DNA of 34,643 nucleotides from Pontivivens nitratireducens (GTDB taxonomy: Bacteria; Pseudomonadota; Alphaproteobacteria; Rhodobacterales; Rhodobacteraceae). The notes under the pieces are model-generated. The model was not told where the DNA came from and did no database searches. It saw only the letters and a program-made list of their open reading frames with translations. The stretch spans positions 1-34,643 of the forward strand of contig NZ_JACJUQ010000021.1 of assembly GCF_014235845.1 (NCBI RefSeq), written 5' to 3'. Position 1 is the stretch's first letter, and every line of letters begins with the position of its first letter. The position numbers were made by a program, and so were the translations under genes. Below, in pieces: positions 23,445-31,535 of the stretch.

Positions 23445-24047
23445 TTAGTCGCATTCTGGCATAGTTGGAACGCGTCGGCACCAGTATCCGGCAACTGCAT
23501 CCGCAATCCGATCCGGCAGATCTTCACTCCTGGCTTGGTTCATGAACTCACCCAGCATCATGCCACGCATGATCCCCATGATGTCCATCACTGCTACCGA
23601 TGCCTGACCGTCGACCAGAACGCCACTCTCGTTCACAAGGTCCAAGAGAAGGTTGTAAATCTCCTCGTTGATCTTTGCGCTTTCGGAACTGGCCGTCAGC
23701 GTGGGATCGAGTAGAATAAGCTGAAGCGTCAGTTTCGGACGCTGCAAACGGTGCAAGGTCAACGCCTTGGCAAAAGCGATCACGGCATCCAAGCCGGAGC
23801 ATCCTTCGATCGCATCGTGGCTCTCCCCGATGAACTCGCGCGCTTCCCGCTCGATGAGGGCGCTGATGATCGACTGCTTGTCCGAGAAGTATTGATACAC
23901 GCTGCCAGGGCTGACGCCGGCAACTTCGGCAATCATATTCGTGGTTAGAGCTTCCGATCCACTCGTTTCCAAAATGCGAGCGGCGGCTTCAATTACGTCA
24001 GCCACCAGTTGCTTTGCCCTTGTTTGCTTCGGTATTTTTCTAAGCAA
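23445..24047 (-). CDS. TetR family transcriptional regulator
   Basis: A 200-residue TetR-type repressor. The DNA-binding domain covers about residues 14-60 (VIEAAARILETSGSEALTTNMIAEVAGVSPGSVYQYFSDKQSIISALIERE), almost a textbook TetR_N. The rest is an all-helical ligand domain. The start is TTG 24047, supported by AGAGG about 8 bases upstream; no ATG is available nearby. Its likely operator is the ATGCGAGT-N17-ACTCGCAT dyad at 24085-24117, between it and the divergent 52-aa membrane peptide. The inducer is unknown; a quinone or aromatic compound would fit the neighbourhood but is inference. Confidence 0.92.
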   Translation of the reverse strand: MLRKIPKQTRAKQLVADVIEAAARILETSGSEALTTNMIAEVAGVSPGSVYQYFSDKQSIISALIEREAREFIGESHDAIEGCSGLDAVIAFAKALTLHRLQRPKLTLQLILLDPTLTASSESAKINEEIYNLLLDLVNESGVLVDGQASVAVMDIMGIMRGMMLGEFMNQARSEDLPDRIADAVAGYWCRRVPTMPECD

Positions 24048-24084
24048 ATCAAACCTCTATTGGCAGTTCTGTAGCAATGCCCAG

Positions 24085-24117
24085 ATGCGAGTAGTAAATA
24101 TGAGCGAAAACTCGCAT
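24085..24117. promoter_or_regulatory. Inverted repeat between tetR and the 52-aa gene
   Basis: ATGCGAGT (24085-24092) and ACTCGCAT (24110-24117) are perfect 8-bp inverted arms with a 17-bp AT-rich spacer. The position between divergent genes suits a TetR operator controlling both. Confidence 0.6.
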
Positions 24118-24156
24118 TTTTATAGTTGATAAATCGAACACAGGAAAGGCTTCAAG

Positions 24157-24315
24157 ATGTTCCTGAAACCGAAAAAGAAGAACGAAGGTGATCCCTGGTT
24201 CACACTGCGGGACTATTTGCTCGGCTACAACTTGGGTGCCGCCACCCTACAGATAGTCATGGCAGTTCCTGTAATCATCGCGGTGTCTGGGATGATACAC
24301 TTCCTTTTTGGGTAG
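24157..24315 (+). CDS. Small membrane peptide, 52 aa, divergent from tetR
   Basis: A 52-residue ORF with a good ribosome-binding site (AGGAAAGG about 8 bases before the ATG). It has a basic start (MFLKPKKKNEGDPW), an amphipathic middle (FTLRDYLLGYNLGAA) and one hydrophobic helix near the C-terminus (LQIVMAVPVIIAVSGMIHFLFG). The positive-inside rule predicts a cytoplasmic N-terminus. I do not know the family. Its promoter region holds the TetR-type dyad, so it is probably the regulated gene of this pair. Small membrane helper or efflux-associated peptides are possibilities. Confidence 0.6.
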   Translation: MFLKPKKKNEGDPWFTLRDYLLGYNLGAATLQIVMAVPVIIAVSGMIHFLFG

Positions 24316-24870
24316 TATTGATCTCGAGGAACGGCAGTCTCGTCCGCAGAAGCTGACCGCAATGGCGGACAACTCCCGAAGATTTCCTCAGGAGCCGTCG
24401 GAAGACAAAGCGCCTTGCCCGCATGGATTTCTGCGTCAAGATGTGCAACATCTTGCACTGGCTGCCCATCCTCAGTGTTCACAAATCCATTTCACCCAAC
24501 ACGATTTGCGGACACGGCATTTATTTTCCATATTATGCTCCAAATCATCGCAATTGTTGCGTAAACTAACGCAAATATTGCAAAATCACCCGGCAATCCC
24601 CGCGTGGCAACTTCCGTGGGTCAGGGTGCAACTTTACTGCACAGATCGCAGCCTTATCCGCACGGCACGCATGGCAACGGGCAAAATTGGCACAACGTTA
24701 CGCAAAATTGCTGCGCCTGCCGGGCGCGTATTTCCGTCCCTCATCTTTATCGTGGCTGGATGGGCCGGATTGACAGCTACGAAGGCACCGCCGATTAGAT
24801 GGGAACCATCAACAGGCCTTGAGAATTTTTGCCGCGGCTAATCGCAGCGCGACGTCGACGGCGGCGAATG
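24316..24870. other. Non-coding region with repeated GCAA words and small hairpins
   Basis: No gene is supported in these 555 bp. Visible structure: CAAGATGT-GCA-ACATCTTG (24437-24455, perfect 8-bp arms), TTGCGT-AAACTA-ACGCAA (24557-24574), and at least nine GCAA words between 24550 and 24703, including two near-identical GCAAAATTG copies 21 bp apart (24679 and 24700). It may be a regulatory region or worn mobile-element DNA. Confidence 0.4.
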
Positions 24871-25797
24871 CTACACCACCACCTGACCGGTCACGTCAGG
24901 GAAGGCACGAACCTGTTCCTCGATGAGCCCCGTGAAGGCTTCGACTTTCGCGGGGAGCATCTCGTATGGGGGATAGAAGGCCGTCAGCCAGATCTCGGGT
25001 GGCGTCCAGTCCGTCAAAATCCGGCGGAGCGTGCCTGCGGCCAGTTCATCACGGACAAGGAAATCCGGCAACATTGAAACGCCCCCGTTGCCGAGGGCAG
25101 ACGCGACGATCAATTCGCCGCTGTTGCTTTCAAAGCCATGACGAACCGTTGCCGAGCGGACCTCACCGGTTCTGCAATGCGTCAGTTTCCAGCTCTGTCC
25201 GCCGGGGAAGTGGCTGTATCCAAGAATGGCGTGTCCACTCAAATCTTCGGGCTGCTCAAGCGGCGTAGCCGTCCGGAGATAGCCGGGGCTGGCGACGATC
25301 GAACGGCGGATGGGCATGATCTTGCGCCAGATGGTGGAGACATCTTCCGGCGGCCCCGAGATACGCAATGCCATGTCGAACCCTTCCTCGATGATATCGA
25401 TGAAACGGTCGGTCAGGTGAATCTTGAGCAGAACCTCGGGATAGCTCTCGCGGAACCCGGCGAGCACCCGCGGAAGGAATCTCTGCCCGAACGAGACAGG
25501 TGCCGACAGGCACAGCTCGCCCGATAGCGTGGCGTGTTGCTGATTGATCAGTTCATCCGCCCGGTCCAGGTCGGCCAGAAGCGTTTGCATCCTCGCCAGA
25601 TAGAGCCGCCCGGCCACGGTGGTTGAGACCTTGCGCGTTGTCCGCACCAGAAGTTGAGCGCCAAGCTCGTCTTCCAACTGGTTGACATATCGCGTGGCAA
25701 TGGATCGCGTGGCACCAAGTTGACGCGCGGCCGCCGCAAATCCGTTAAGCTCGGCGACCTTCACAAAGACTCTGATACGTTCAATTCGCCCGGTCAA
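24871..25797 (-). CDS. LysR family transcriptional regulator (island, left end)
   Basis: A 308-residue LysR regulator. The N-terminal HTH covers about residues 1-65 (IRVFVKVAELNGFAAAARQLGATRSIATRYVNQLEDELGAQLLVRTTRKV). The effector domain covers about 90-300 (LSAPVSFGQRFLPRVLAGFRESYPEVLLKIHLTDRFIDIIEEGFDMALRI), of the CrgA/AaeR-like subgroup. The start is a TTG at 25797 with no ATG close by. It lies at the downstream end of the long leftward run, 152 bp after pirin, and may control that operon or itself. It resembles the LysR at 30390 in layout, so the two regulators may be paralogous. Confidence 0.92.
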   Translation of the reverse strand: MTGRIERIRVFVKVAELNGFAAAARQLGATRSIATRYVNQLEDELGAQLLVRTTRKVSTTVAGRLYLARMQTLLADLDRADELINQQHATLSGELCLSAPVSFGQRFLPRVLAGFRESYPEVLLKIHLTDRFIDIIEEGFDMALRISGPPEDVSTIWRKIMPIRRSIVASPGYLRTATPLEQPEDLSGHAILGYSHFPGGQSWKLTHCRTGEVRSATVRHGFESNSGELIVASALGNGGVSMLPDFLVRDELAAGTLRRILTDWTPPEIWLTAFYPPYEMLPAKVEAFTGLIEEQVRAFPDVTGQVVV

Positions 25798-25949
25798 AAA
25801 TCAACTCCACATCCCTGGCCCCATGATCGGGCACACTCCTTTTCACCGCGTTGCCGGTAACCTCAGTACTGTCGCTATGCAAAAGCGATAGCGCATCGCG
25901 CGGTTGACGGGTTGGCAGCAGCCCGTCGAGCGCCGTGCACACCTTACCC

Positions 25950-26912
25950 TTACGGATAGAAGACGCCGCCGAGTGCCCTTCTCGGTTTGGTATTCGTCTC
26001 GGGGAGCGGGATGAAGTCGGCCTCATCGCCCGGCACGGTGTCGAAGCGCCCGCGCCGCCATTCCTCCTGGGCCTGTTCGATCCGTTCCTTGCGCGACGAG
26101 ACGAAGTTCCACCAGATCCAGCGCGGCCCGTCCATCGGCTCGCCGCCGAAGAGCATGACGCGGGCGGCACTCTTGGCGCGCACGAGGATCTGGTCCCCCG
26201 GGCTCAGAACCAGAAGCTGGGCCGGCGCAAAGGACTGTCCCGCGACTTCGATCTCGCCCGAGATGGTATAGAGGGCACGTTCGGTCACGGAGGGCTCGAC
26301 GGCAAAGCGCGCACCGGGGTCGAGCTGTATATCGGCGCAAAGCGTCTCCGATGCCGTCGCGAGCGGCGATCTTGCCCCGAAGGCCGCGCCGGCGATAAGC
26401 CGCGCCTTCACTCCGCCCTCTTCGATTATCGGCAGGGCCTCTGCGCCGTGATGGACGAAGGCCGGATCGTCTTCCTCCTGCGCCTCGGGCAGCGCCACCC
26501 AGGTTTGAAGGCCAAAGAGACGCTGGCCCTGTCGGCGCCGCTCCTCATCGGTGCGCTCGGAATGCACGATGCCGCGCCCCGCCTTCATCCAGTTCACCGC
26601 GCCCGGCTCGATCTCGCGATCGGTGCCAAGGCTGTCGCGGTGCCGAATGCGGCCCTCGAACAGATAGGTGACAGTTGCCAGATTAATATGCGGATGCGGG
26701 CGCACGTCGATTCCCTGATCGGTCAGGAATTCCGCCAGTCCCATCTGGTCGAAGAAGATGTAGGGGCCGACCATCTGCCGTTTGGTCGATGGCAGGGCAC
26801 GGCGCACCTCCAGCCCGCCGAGATCGACGGCGCGGGGAATGATCAGCGTCTCGATCGCATCGACTGTTTCGGGGTTACCCAGCGTGGGATCGGGGCAGGG
26901 ACTCCAGCTCAT
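25950..26912 (-). CDS. Pirin family protein (second copy)
   Basis: A 320-residue pirin, clearly diverged from the copy at 20140. The cupin metal site reads RPHPHINLATVTYLFEGRIRHRDSLG (about residues 71-96) with GRGIVHSERT (about 110-119). A C-terminal cupin follows (ERALYTISGEIEVAGQSFA). The family acts as a ring-cleaving dioxygenase or redox sensor. It follows the small GNAT gene by 15 bp in the leftward operon. The two pirins differ in length and motif detail, suggesting that two separate modules came together rather than a recent duplication. Confidence 0.93.
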   Translation of the reverse strand: MSWSPCPDPTLGNPETVDAIETLIIPRAVDLGGLEVRRALPSTKRQMVGPYIFFDQMGLAEFLTDQGIDVRPHPHINLATVTYLFEGRIRHRDSLGTDREIEPGAVNWMKAGRGIVHSERTDEERRRQGQRLFGLQTWVALPEAQEEDDPAFVHHGAEALPIIEEGGVKARLIAGAAFGARSPLATASETLCADIQLDPGARFAVEPSVTERALYTISGEIEVAGQSFAPAQLLVLSPGDQILVRAKSAARVMLFGGEPMDGPRWIWWNFVSSRKERIEQAQEEWRRGRFDTVPGDEADFIPLPETNTKPRRALGGVFYP

Positions 26913-26927
26913 GATTGCGTCTCCAGT

Positions 26928-27233
26928 TCAGCGTTTCAGCACATCGTGCCAGTCGGGATGGAGCAAGAGCTGCGCCTTGGCAAAGGGGCATAGCGGGACG
27001 ATGGAACGGCCTTCGGCCCGCGCATCCTCGACTGCACGCCGCACCAGGGTCTGCCCGACCAAGCGGCCGCGCATCGCATCGGGAACCTCCGTGTGATCAA
27101 TGATTATCATGCTTTCACCCGCGCGCGAATATGTCATTTCTGATTCGTCGCCGCCCAGTCGGAAGACATAGCGGCCTTTGCTCGGGTGCTCCTCGCGTTC
27201 AATGGGCTGCACCTGCGGAATCGGTCTGGACAT
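26928..27233 (-). CDS. Small GNAT-type N-acetyltransferase (YjdJ-like)
   Basis: A 101-residue protein of the short Gcn5-related family (PF14542-type). It carries the compact core (YVFRLGGDESEMTYSRAGESMIIIDHTEVPDAMRGRLVGQTLVRRAVEDARAEGRSIVPLCPFA). The acetyl-CoA pyrophosphate loop corresponds to RGRLVGQ, and the C-terminal VPLCPFA is typical. These small proteins have no firmly known substrate. I chose ATG 27231-27233; the frame is open further upstream but without a start that fits. It lies in the stress operon, 75 bp after the second GST. Confidence 0.88.
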   Translation of the reverse strand: MSRPIPQVQPIEREEHPSKGRYVFRLGGDESEMTYSRAGESMIIIDHTEVPDAMRGRLVGQTLVRRAVEDARAEGRSIVPLCPFAKAQLLLHPDWHDVLKR

Positions 27234-27308
27234 GATCTGCCTTTCTGCTGTCGGTAGTTTGGCCTGTTCGGCGAAGGTTCGCACCCGCCGGCCGAACACG
27301 GTTTTCCC

Positions 27309-28280
27309 CTACGCGACAGTGTCAAGCAACCGCCGGATATGCGCCGGGCCGGCCGGCCGGATGCCCGTCGGATTCAACGCCTTGATCGAATAATAGCCTC
27401 GCGTGATGTGATCCATGTTCACCGTTTCCGCGACGCCCGGCAGCCGCAGCACGCGTTCCATATGCGCTGAAAGATGCGGGTAATCCGCGATTTGCCGACG
27501 GTTGGTCTTGAACAATCCGTGATAGGCCGCGTCGAACCGGATGAGCGTCACGAAGGCACGAATATCGGTTTCGGTCAACTCGTCGCCGAACAGATACGGG
27601 CGGTCGTCACCGAGGCGCGTCTCCAATTGGTCCAGCATCGCGAACACCCCATCGACGGCCTCGTCATAGGCCTCTTGGCTGGAGGCGAACCCGGCCTTGT
27701 AGACCCCGTTATTGAGGCTTTCGTAAATCTGCCTGTTCAGCACGTCGATCTCGTCGGCCAAAGCGGCGGGATAGAGACGCAGATCGGATGGGGCGATCGC
27801 TTCGAAGGCGGTATCAAACATGCGCACGATGTCGGCGCTTTCGTTGTTCACCATGACGCCGCGCTTCATGTCCCACAATACCGGCACGGTGGCGCGGCCC
27901 GAAACATGCGGATCGGCACGGGTATAGAGTTCATGCATGTAACTCGATCCGTAAAGCGGGTCCTCATCCGCGCCCGGATAGCCGCCGAACCGCCAGCCCT
28001 GATCGGTCAGCGTCGGGTTGACCACCGTGACGGGGATCAGATCCGCTAGCCCCTTGAGCCGCCGTGCGATCAGGGTTCGCGAGGCCCACGGGCAGATCAG
28101 CGCGACATAGAGCCGATACCGCCCGGCCTCGGCCTCGAAACCACCCTCGCCCGTGGGGCCGGGACGCCCATCGGGGGTGATCCAGTTCCGGAACTCCGAA
28201 ACCTGGCGCACGAAACGCCCCTGTTCATCGGCCTTCTGGACAGGCTGCCAGTTCTCGACCCATTTTCCATTCACAAGCAT
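27309..28280 (-). CDS. Glutathionyl-hydroquinone reductase (Xi-class GST), second copy
   Basis: A 323-residue protein homologous to the one at 21169 but clearly diverged. It has the same layout: FRNWITPDGRPGP (about 30-42), the catalytic Cys63 in LICPWASRT, NESADIVRMFDTAF (about 143-156) and LNNGVYKAGFASSQEAYDE. It would reduce glutathionylated hydroquinones. AAGGAG lies 7 bases before the ATG. It sits between the VOC gene and the small GNAT gene. Two such enzymes in one island suggest different substrates or different regulation. Confidence 0.95.
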   Translation of the reverse strand: MLVNGKWVENWQPVQKADEQGRFVRQVSEFRNWITPDGRPGPTGEGGFEAEAGRYRLYVALICPWASRTLIARRLKGLADLIPVTVVNPTLTDQGWRFGGYPGADEDPLYGSSYMHELYTRADPHVSGRATVPVLWDMKRGVMVNNESADIVRMFDTAFEAIAPSDLRLYPAALADEIDVLNRQIYESLNNGVYKAGFASSQEAYDEAVDGVFAMLDQLETRLGDDRPYLFGDELTETDIRAFVTLIRFDAAYHGLFKTNRRQIADYPHLSAHMERVLRLPGVAETVNMDHITRGYYSIKALNPTGIRPAGPAHIRRLLDTVA

Positions 28281-28319
28281 GTCTTGTCTCCTTTATTACT
28301 ATCAGGTTCGCAAAGCACC

Positions 28320-29147
28320 TTACTGCGCCAGCGCGAAGGCGGTGCCCCAGGGATCTGAAAAGCGATCGCCGCCAAGGCGCTGTGTGATCGCCTGACGCGC
28401 TGTCGGATCGACGCCGAGGGTGATTTCGCTCAGCCCCGCCTCGGACGCGTCCCGCGTCCCGGCCTGGCGGCTGTTCCAGATGTTGCCGGCCAACTGGTGG
28501 TGATAACCGCCGCTGCCGTAGAAACTAGCGCCCGGATAGGTCGCCGCGATGTCGAAGCCGAGGGCGTCGCGGTAGAAACGATCCGCCTCTTTCGTGTCGC
28601 CGACCTGCAAGTGAACGTGGCCGACGATGCCGCCTATTGGGAAGCCGGTCCATGTCCGGCCCTGCGCCGTACGCATCAGATCCTGAAGGTCCAGCGGGTC
28701 AGTCGCCATGCGGATATCGCCCGCGCGATCGCGCCACTGGCTTGGCGGACGGTCGACATAGACCTCGATGCCATTGCCTTCGGGATCGGCCAGATAGAGC
28801 GCTTCGCTGACGATGTGATCCGATGCGCCCTGCAGCCGCACGCCCGTTTCGGCCACATGGCCAAGCCAGCGGGCCAGATCGCCGCGCGAGGGCAGCAGGA
28901 AGGCGGTGTGAAACAGCCCTGCCTGCCTGGGGTCGCGTGGGCGCAACGCCGGGTCGCCACAAAGATGGAGCAGCGGTGTCTCTTCGGTGCCCAGTGTGAC
29001 GCTGCTTCCGGCCTCTGCCAGCGGCACCAGCCCCAGAACGTCCCGATAGAAGGATGAAACGGCATCGAGATCCCGCACCCTGAGCAGAACGGTATCGATG
29101 CGGATCGGCGCGGCATTCATGTCGAATTTTTCGGTTGGATTGCCCAT
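28320..29147 (-). CDS. Two-domain VOC protein (CatE/glyoxalase-like dioxygenase)
   Basis: A 275-residue vicinal-oxygen-chelate protein with two betaalphabetabetabeta modules, about residues 15-135 and 165-275. Candidate metal ligands are HTAFLLP (His near 80) with IEVYVDRP (Glu near 128), and VGHVHLQVGDTKEADRFYRDALGFD (His near 177). The family includes catechol 2,3-dioxygenases (CatE), which open catechol rings; in Bacillus a CatE-DoxX pair is quinone-inducible (established). Here the next gene downstream in the genome map is doxX, matching that pairing. AAGGAG lies upstream of the ATG. The substrate is inferred from context. Confidence 0.9.
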   Translation of the reverse strand: MGNPTEKFDMNAAPIRIDTVLLRVRDLDAVSSFYRDVLGLVPLAEAGSSVTLGTEETPLLHLCGDPALRPRDPRQAGLFHTAFLLPSRGDLARWLGHVAETGVRLQGASDHIVSEALYLADPEGNGIEVYVDRPPSQWRDRAGDIRMATDPLDLQDLMRTAQGRTWTGFPIGGIVGHVHLQVGDTKEADRFYRDALGFDIAATYPGASFYGSGGYHHQLAGNIWNSRQAGTRDASEAGLSEITLGVDPTARQAITQRLGGDRFSDPWGTAFALAQ

Positions 29148-29210
29148 CGTGATACTCCTTTGGGGAATGGGCGCGGGGCTGCTTGCCCCGCACCATGAAG
29201 ACGGAACGGA

Positions 29211-29654
29211 TCAGGTCCGGCTGCGCTTGAGCGCATAGGCGCCGTCGCCCAGCAGAGCTTGCACGACCAGTGTGATCGCCCAGAATGCGGGATATTCCCA
29301 GCCGCCGCCTTCATTCGAAAAGAAGAAACCGGCCGCGCCATGCGGCGCGTAGATCGAGCCGAGCAGAACCGGCACCAGCGCGAGCGACACCCAGCGGGTC
29401 CAGACGCCGAGGATCAGCGCCACGCCACCGGCAAGCTCGGCGGCAATTACGAGATAGGCGAGTGCTCCCGGAAAGCCGAGGCTTTCGAAGAAGGCGGCCG
29501 TTCCCGCCGGCGTGAAGATCACGAGTTTCAGCCAGCCATGGGCGATGAACAGGATTCCCAGCGCAACGCGCAGGATGGTTGCGGCGAGATCGGCATTTGC
29601 CACACCGGGGATCACCGGTGATTGAGGTGGGTTATGATGGTTTGCGTTGGACAT
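29211..29654 (-). CDS. DoxX family membrane protein
   Basis: A 147-residue membrane protein of the DoxX family with four predicted helices: about 25-45 (LRVALGILFIAHGWLKL), 62-82 (LAYLVIAAELAGGVALIL), 86-105 (WVSLALVPVLLGSIY) and 122-140 (AFWAITLVVQALLG). The N-terminus is soluble and short. DoxX/DoxD proteins are associated with quinone or thiol redox chemistry; partner CatE/CatD-type operons respond to catechols and quinones. It precedes the VOC gene with a 63-bp gap. Its exact activity is not established from sequence. Confidence 0.93.
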   Translation of the reverse strand: MSNANHHNPPQSPVIPGVANADLAATILRVALGILFIAHGWLKLVIFTPAGTAAFFESLGFPGALAYLVIAAELAGGVALILGVWTRWVSLALVPVLLGSIYAPHGAAGFFFSNEGGGWEYPAFWAITLVVQALLGDGAYALKRSRT

Positions 29655-29683
29655 TGTCTTTTTCCTTTGTTCGGGAGGTTGGG

Positions 29684-30262
29684 TCAGGCAGAAAATTGCC
29701 AGCGCGGCGCGATCTCGGTGCCTTTTCCGAGCACATAGCCGAACTGGATATTCAGGAAACCAAGCGGCTCGAGCTGGCGGGCGGTGGACAGGGGGCCGGC
29801 ATCGACCGGCTCGAACCCGGCCTCTGCGGCCAGCGTTTTCACGGTGTCGCGCGCCGTCTCGTCGTCGGCGGCGACAAAGGTCTGCAATGGCTGACCGTCC
29901 AGCTTGAGATCCCCCGCATAGTGCTGGGCGAAGATCGTGTTGAAGGCCTTCACGACGAACGCTCCCGGAACGAGCGCAGCGATCGCCTCGGCGGCCGATG
30001 TGGTGGTACCGAGTTGCAGGGCCGAGAAATCCTCGGTGACGGGGTTGGACACATCGATGACGATCTTGCCGGTGAAGTCTGCCTGCTCTGCGAGTTCGGC
30101 AGCCGCCCCATAGGGCGTCGCGAGAATAACGATATCGGCCTCATTCACGGCGTTTGCCACATCGTCGGCGCGGCCAAAGGTCCCGACCTGATGTTGCGTT
30201 TTGCTCAGGACATTTGCCAGACCGGATCCGACATTGCCGTTGCCAATGATTGCGATTTTCAT
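29684..30262 (-). CDS. NAD(P)-binding oxidoreductase, F420-dependent-type family
   Basis: A 192-residue Rossmann-fold protein. The dinucleotide loop is IGNGNVGSGLA (about residues 6-16). VILATPYGAAAELA (about 45-58), VIDVSNPVTED (about 68-78) and VVKAFNTIFAQ (about 103-113) match the PF03807 NADP oxidoreductase group. In bacteria without F420, these are NAD(P)-binding reductases of uncertain substrate. It is the first gene of the leftward run that continues through doxX, VOC, GST, GNAT, pirin and LysR. It is divergent from the LysR gene at 30390, whose control region it shares. Confidence 0.9.
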   Translation of the reverse strand: MKIAIIGNGNVGSGLANVLSKTQHQVGTFGRADDVANAVNEADIVILATPYGAAAELAEQADFTGKIVIDVSNPVTEDFSALQLGTTTSAAEAIAALVPGAFVVKAFNTIFAQHYAGDLKLDGQPLQTFVAADDETARDTVKTLAAEAGFEPVDAGPLSTARQLEPLGFLNIQFGYVLGKGTEIAPRWQFSA

Positions 30263-30329
30263 GACTTGTTCCTTTAAGTGCGCGCCTTCAGGCGCTGTTT
30301 GATCTGTCAGGAAAATACGCCTTGTCTTT

Positions 30330-30361
30330 AGTCAATGAAATGGCGAATATATGGAATGACT
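30330..30361. promoter_or_regulatory. Inverted repeat in the divergent lysR/operon region
   Basis: AGTCA (30330-30334) and TGACT (30357-30361) bracket an AT-rich centre (GAATATATGG), between the divergent reductase and lysR genes. Weak arms, but in the usual place for LysR binding sites. Confidence 0.4.
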
Positions 30362-30389
30362 ATCCACGAAGTGTTCCAAGTGATTTACC

Positions 30390-31286
30390 ATGGATATCGT
30401 CGATGAACTCCGGGCCTTCGTGGCCACCGCGCAGACTGGTTCGTTCACCGCAGCGGCCCATCAGTTGGGCGTGTCGAACCGGCTGACGTCCAAATATGTG
30501 GCTGCGCTCGAGCAACGCCTTGGCGCCCGCCTGCTGCAGCGGACCACCCGCAAGGTGGGGCTGACACCGGCGGGTGAGGACCTGATTGCGCGGGCGCCCG
30601 CACTGCTCGATGATCTAGATGAGCTGCTCGGCAGCGTTGCCGAAGGATCGCGCGGCCTGACCGGCGTCATTCGCATCTCGGCTCCTGTAACCTTCGGCGA
30701 AGTCTACGTCACGGGGATGCTGGCACGGTTTGCCCGACAAAACCCGGATCTTACACTCGATTTGCGGCTCGATGACCGCTATGTCGATCTGGCCAGCGAC
30801 GGCTTCGACCTGGCTTTTCGCATCGGCCGGTCCGACATGCTGTCACTCAAGACGCTCAGGCTTGGCACCTTCAGCAGCCTTCTGGTGGCCAGCCCGGACT
30901 ATGTCCGAGCACACGGAAAGCCCGGCTCACCCGAGGAACTGGCTGACCATACCTGTATAGTGGACACCAACCGGCGGGTTCCGCACAGATGGATCTTCGT
31001 CAGGAACGGGGTCGAGACAAATGTTCAGATCCACGGGCGGTTCCAGGTCAACTCCGCGCGCGCGGCCATGGATCTGGCCATCGGCGGCCTTGGGATCGCC
31101 AACATTCCGCGCTTCGCCCTGAGCAACGCCATCGAGACCGGATCGTTGGTCCCCTTGCTGGAGGAGTTCGGAGGCGACAGCGGTCCTGTCAGCGCGGCCT
31201 ATCTCGAGGGCCGGGCCTTGCCCCGCAAGATCCGCGCACTGATCGACTTCGCCGCCGAGGATATTCGGTCTACCACGACCCTCTAG
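30390..31286 (+). CDS. LysR family transcriptional regulator (island, right end)
   Basis: A 298-residue LysR regulator. The HTH covers about residues 3-60 (DELRAFVATAQTGSFTAAAHQLGVSNRLTSKYVAALEQRLGARLLQRTTRKVGL). The effector domain begins near 90 (GVIRISAPVTFGEVYVTGMLARFARQNPDLTLDLRLDDRYVDLASDGFDLAFRIG). It is divergent from the seven-gene leftward operon, and LysR proteins normally control the divergent neighbour, so this is the best candidate for the quinone-stress activator. The stop codon overlaps the end of an IS630 fragment (the TA inside CTAG), so the last residues may have been rewritten by the insertion. Confidence 0.94.
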   Translation: MDIVDELRAFVATAQTGSFTAAAHQLGVSNRLTSKYVAALEQRLGARLLQRTTRKVGLTPAGEDLIARAPALLDDLDELLGSVAEGSRGLTGVIRISAPVTFGEVYVTGMLARFARQNPDLTLDLRLDDRYVDLASDGFDLAFRIGRSDMLSLKTLRLGTFSSLLVASPDYVRAHGKPGSPEELADHTCIVDTNRRVPHRWIFVRNGVETNVQIHGRFQVNSARAAMDLAIGGLGIANIPRFALSNAIETGSLVPLLEEFGGDSGPVSAAYLEGRALPRKIRALIDFAAEDIRSTTTL

Positions 31287-31510
31287 AGCATCGAGCCTTT
31301 AACTTGATCCATTTCCTGCTTCGCAGAAGTAATTCCAGCATTCAGGCGGTGTGAACAGATCGCAGACTCCGCGAATGCGTCGAAAATCTGGTCGAATGTT
31401 CTGGCCCCTGTCCGTCGCAAGTGCGCCTTGAGTTTCGAGAGCGCCATTTCGATTGGGTTCAAGTCGGGTGAGTACGGCGGCAGATTGTCAATCTGCATCA
31501 AAACTGGGTT
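31283..31510 (-). mobile_element. IS630-family 3' transposase remnant, frameshifted
   Basis: The fragment encodes LPPYSPDLNPIEMALSKLKAHLRRTGARTFDQIFDAFA, the highly conserved end of IS630-type DDE transposases (the last catalytic Glu is in NPIE). The continuing frame runs out as SAICSHRLNAG, but another frame gives GVCDLFTPPECWNYFCEAGNGSS and a stop at 31300-31302, which is the family's normal end. So a one-base indel lies near 31370, and the 5' part of the gene is missing. The right edge touches the CTAG at the lysR stop, as expected for TA-targeting elements. Confidence 0.85.
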
Positions 31511-31535
31511 AGAGCCGATCATCAACGCCGACGGC

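Noticed and set aside
25935-26993. A 352-codon plus-strand frame opposite the second pirin
   Set aside because: The pirin cupin motifs are on the minus strand, which has the co-directional operon; the plus frame is a GC-skewed shadow.
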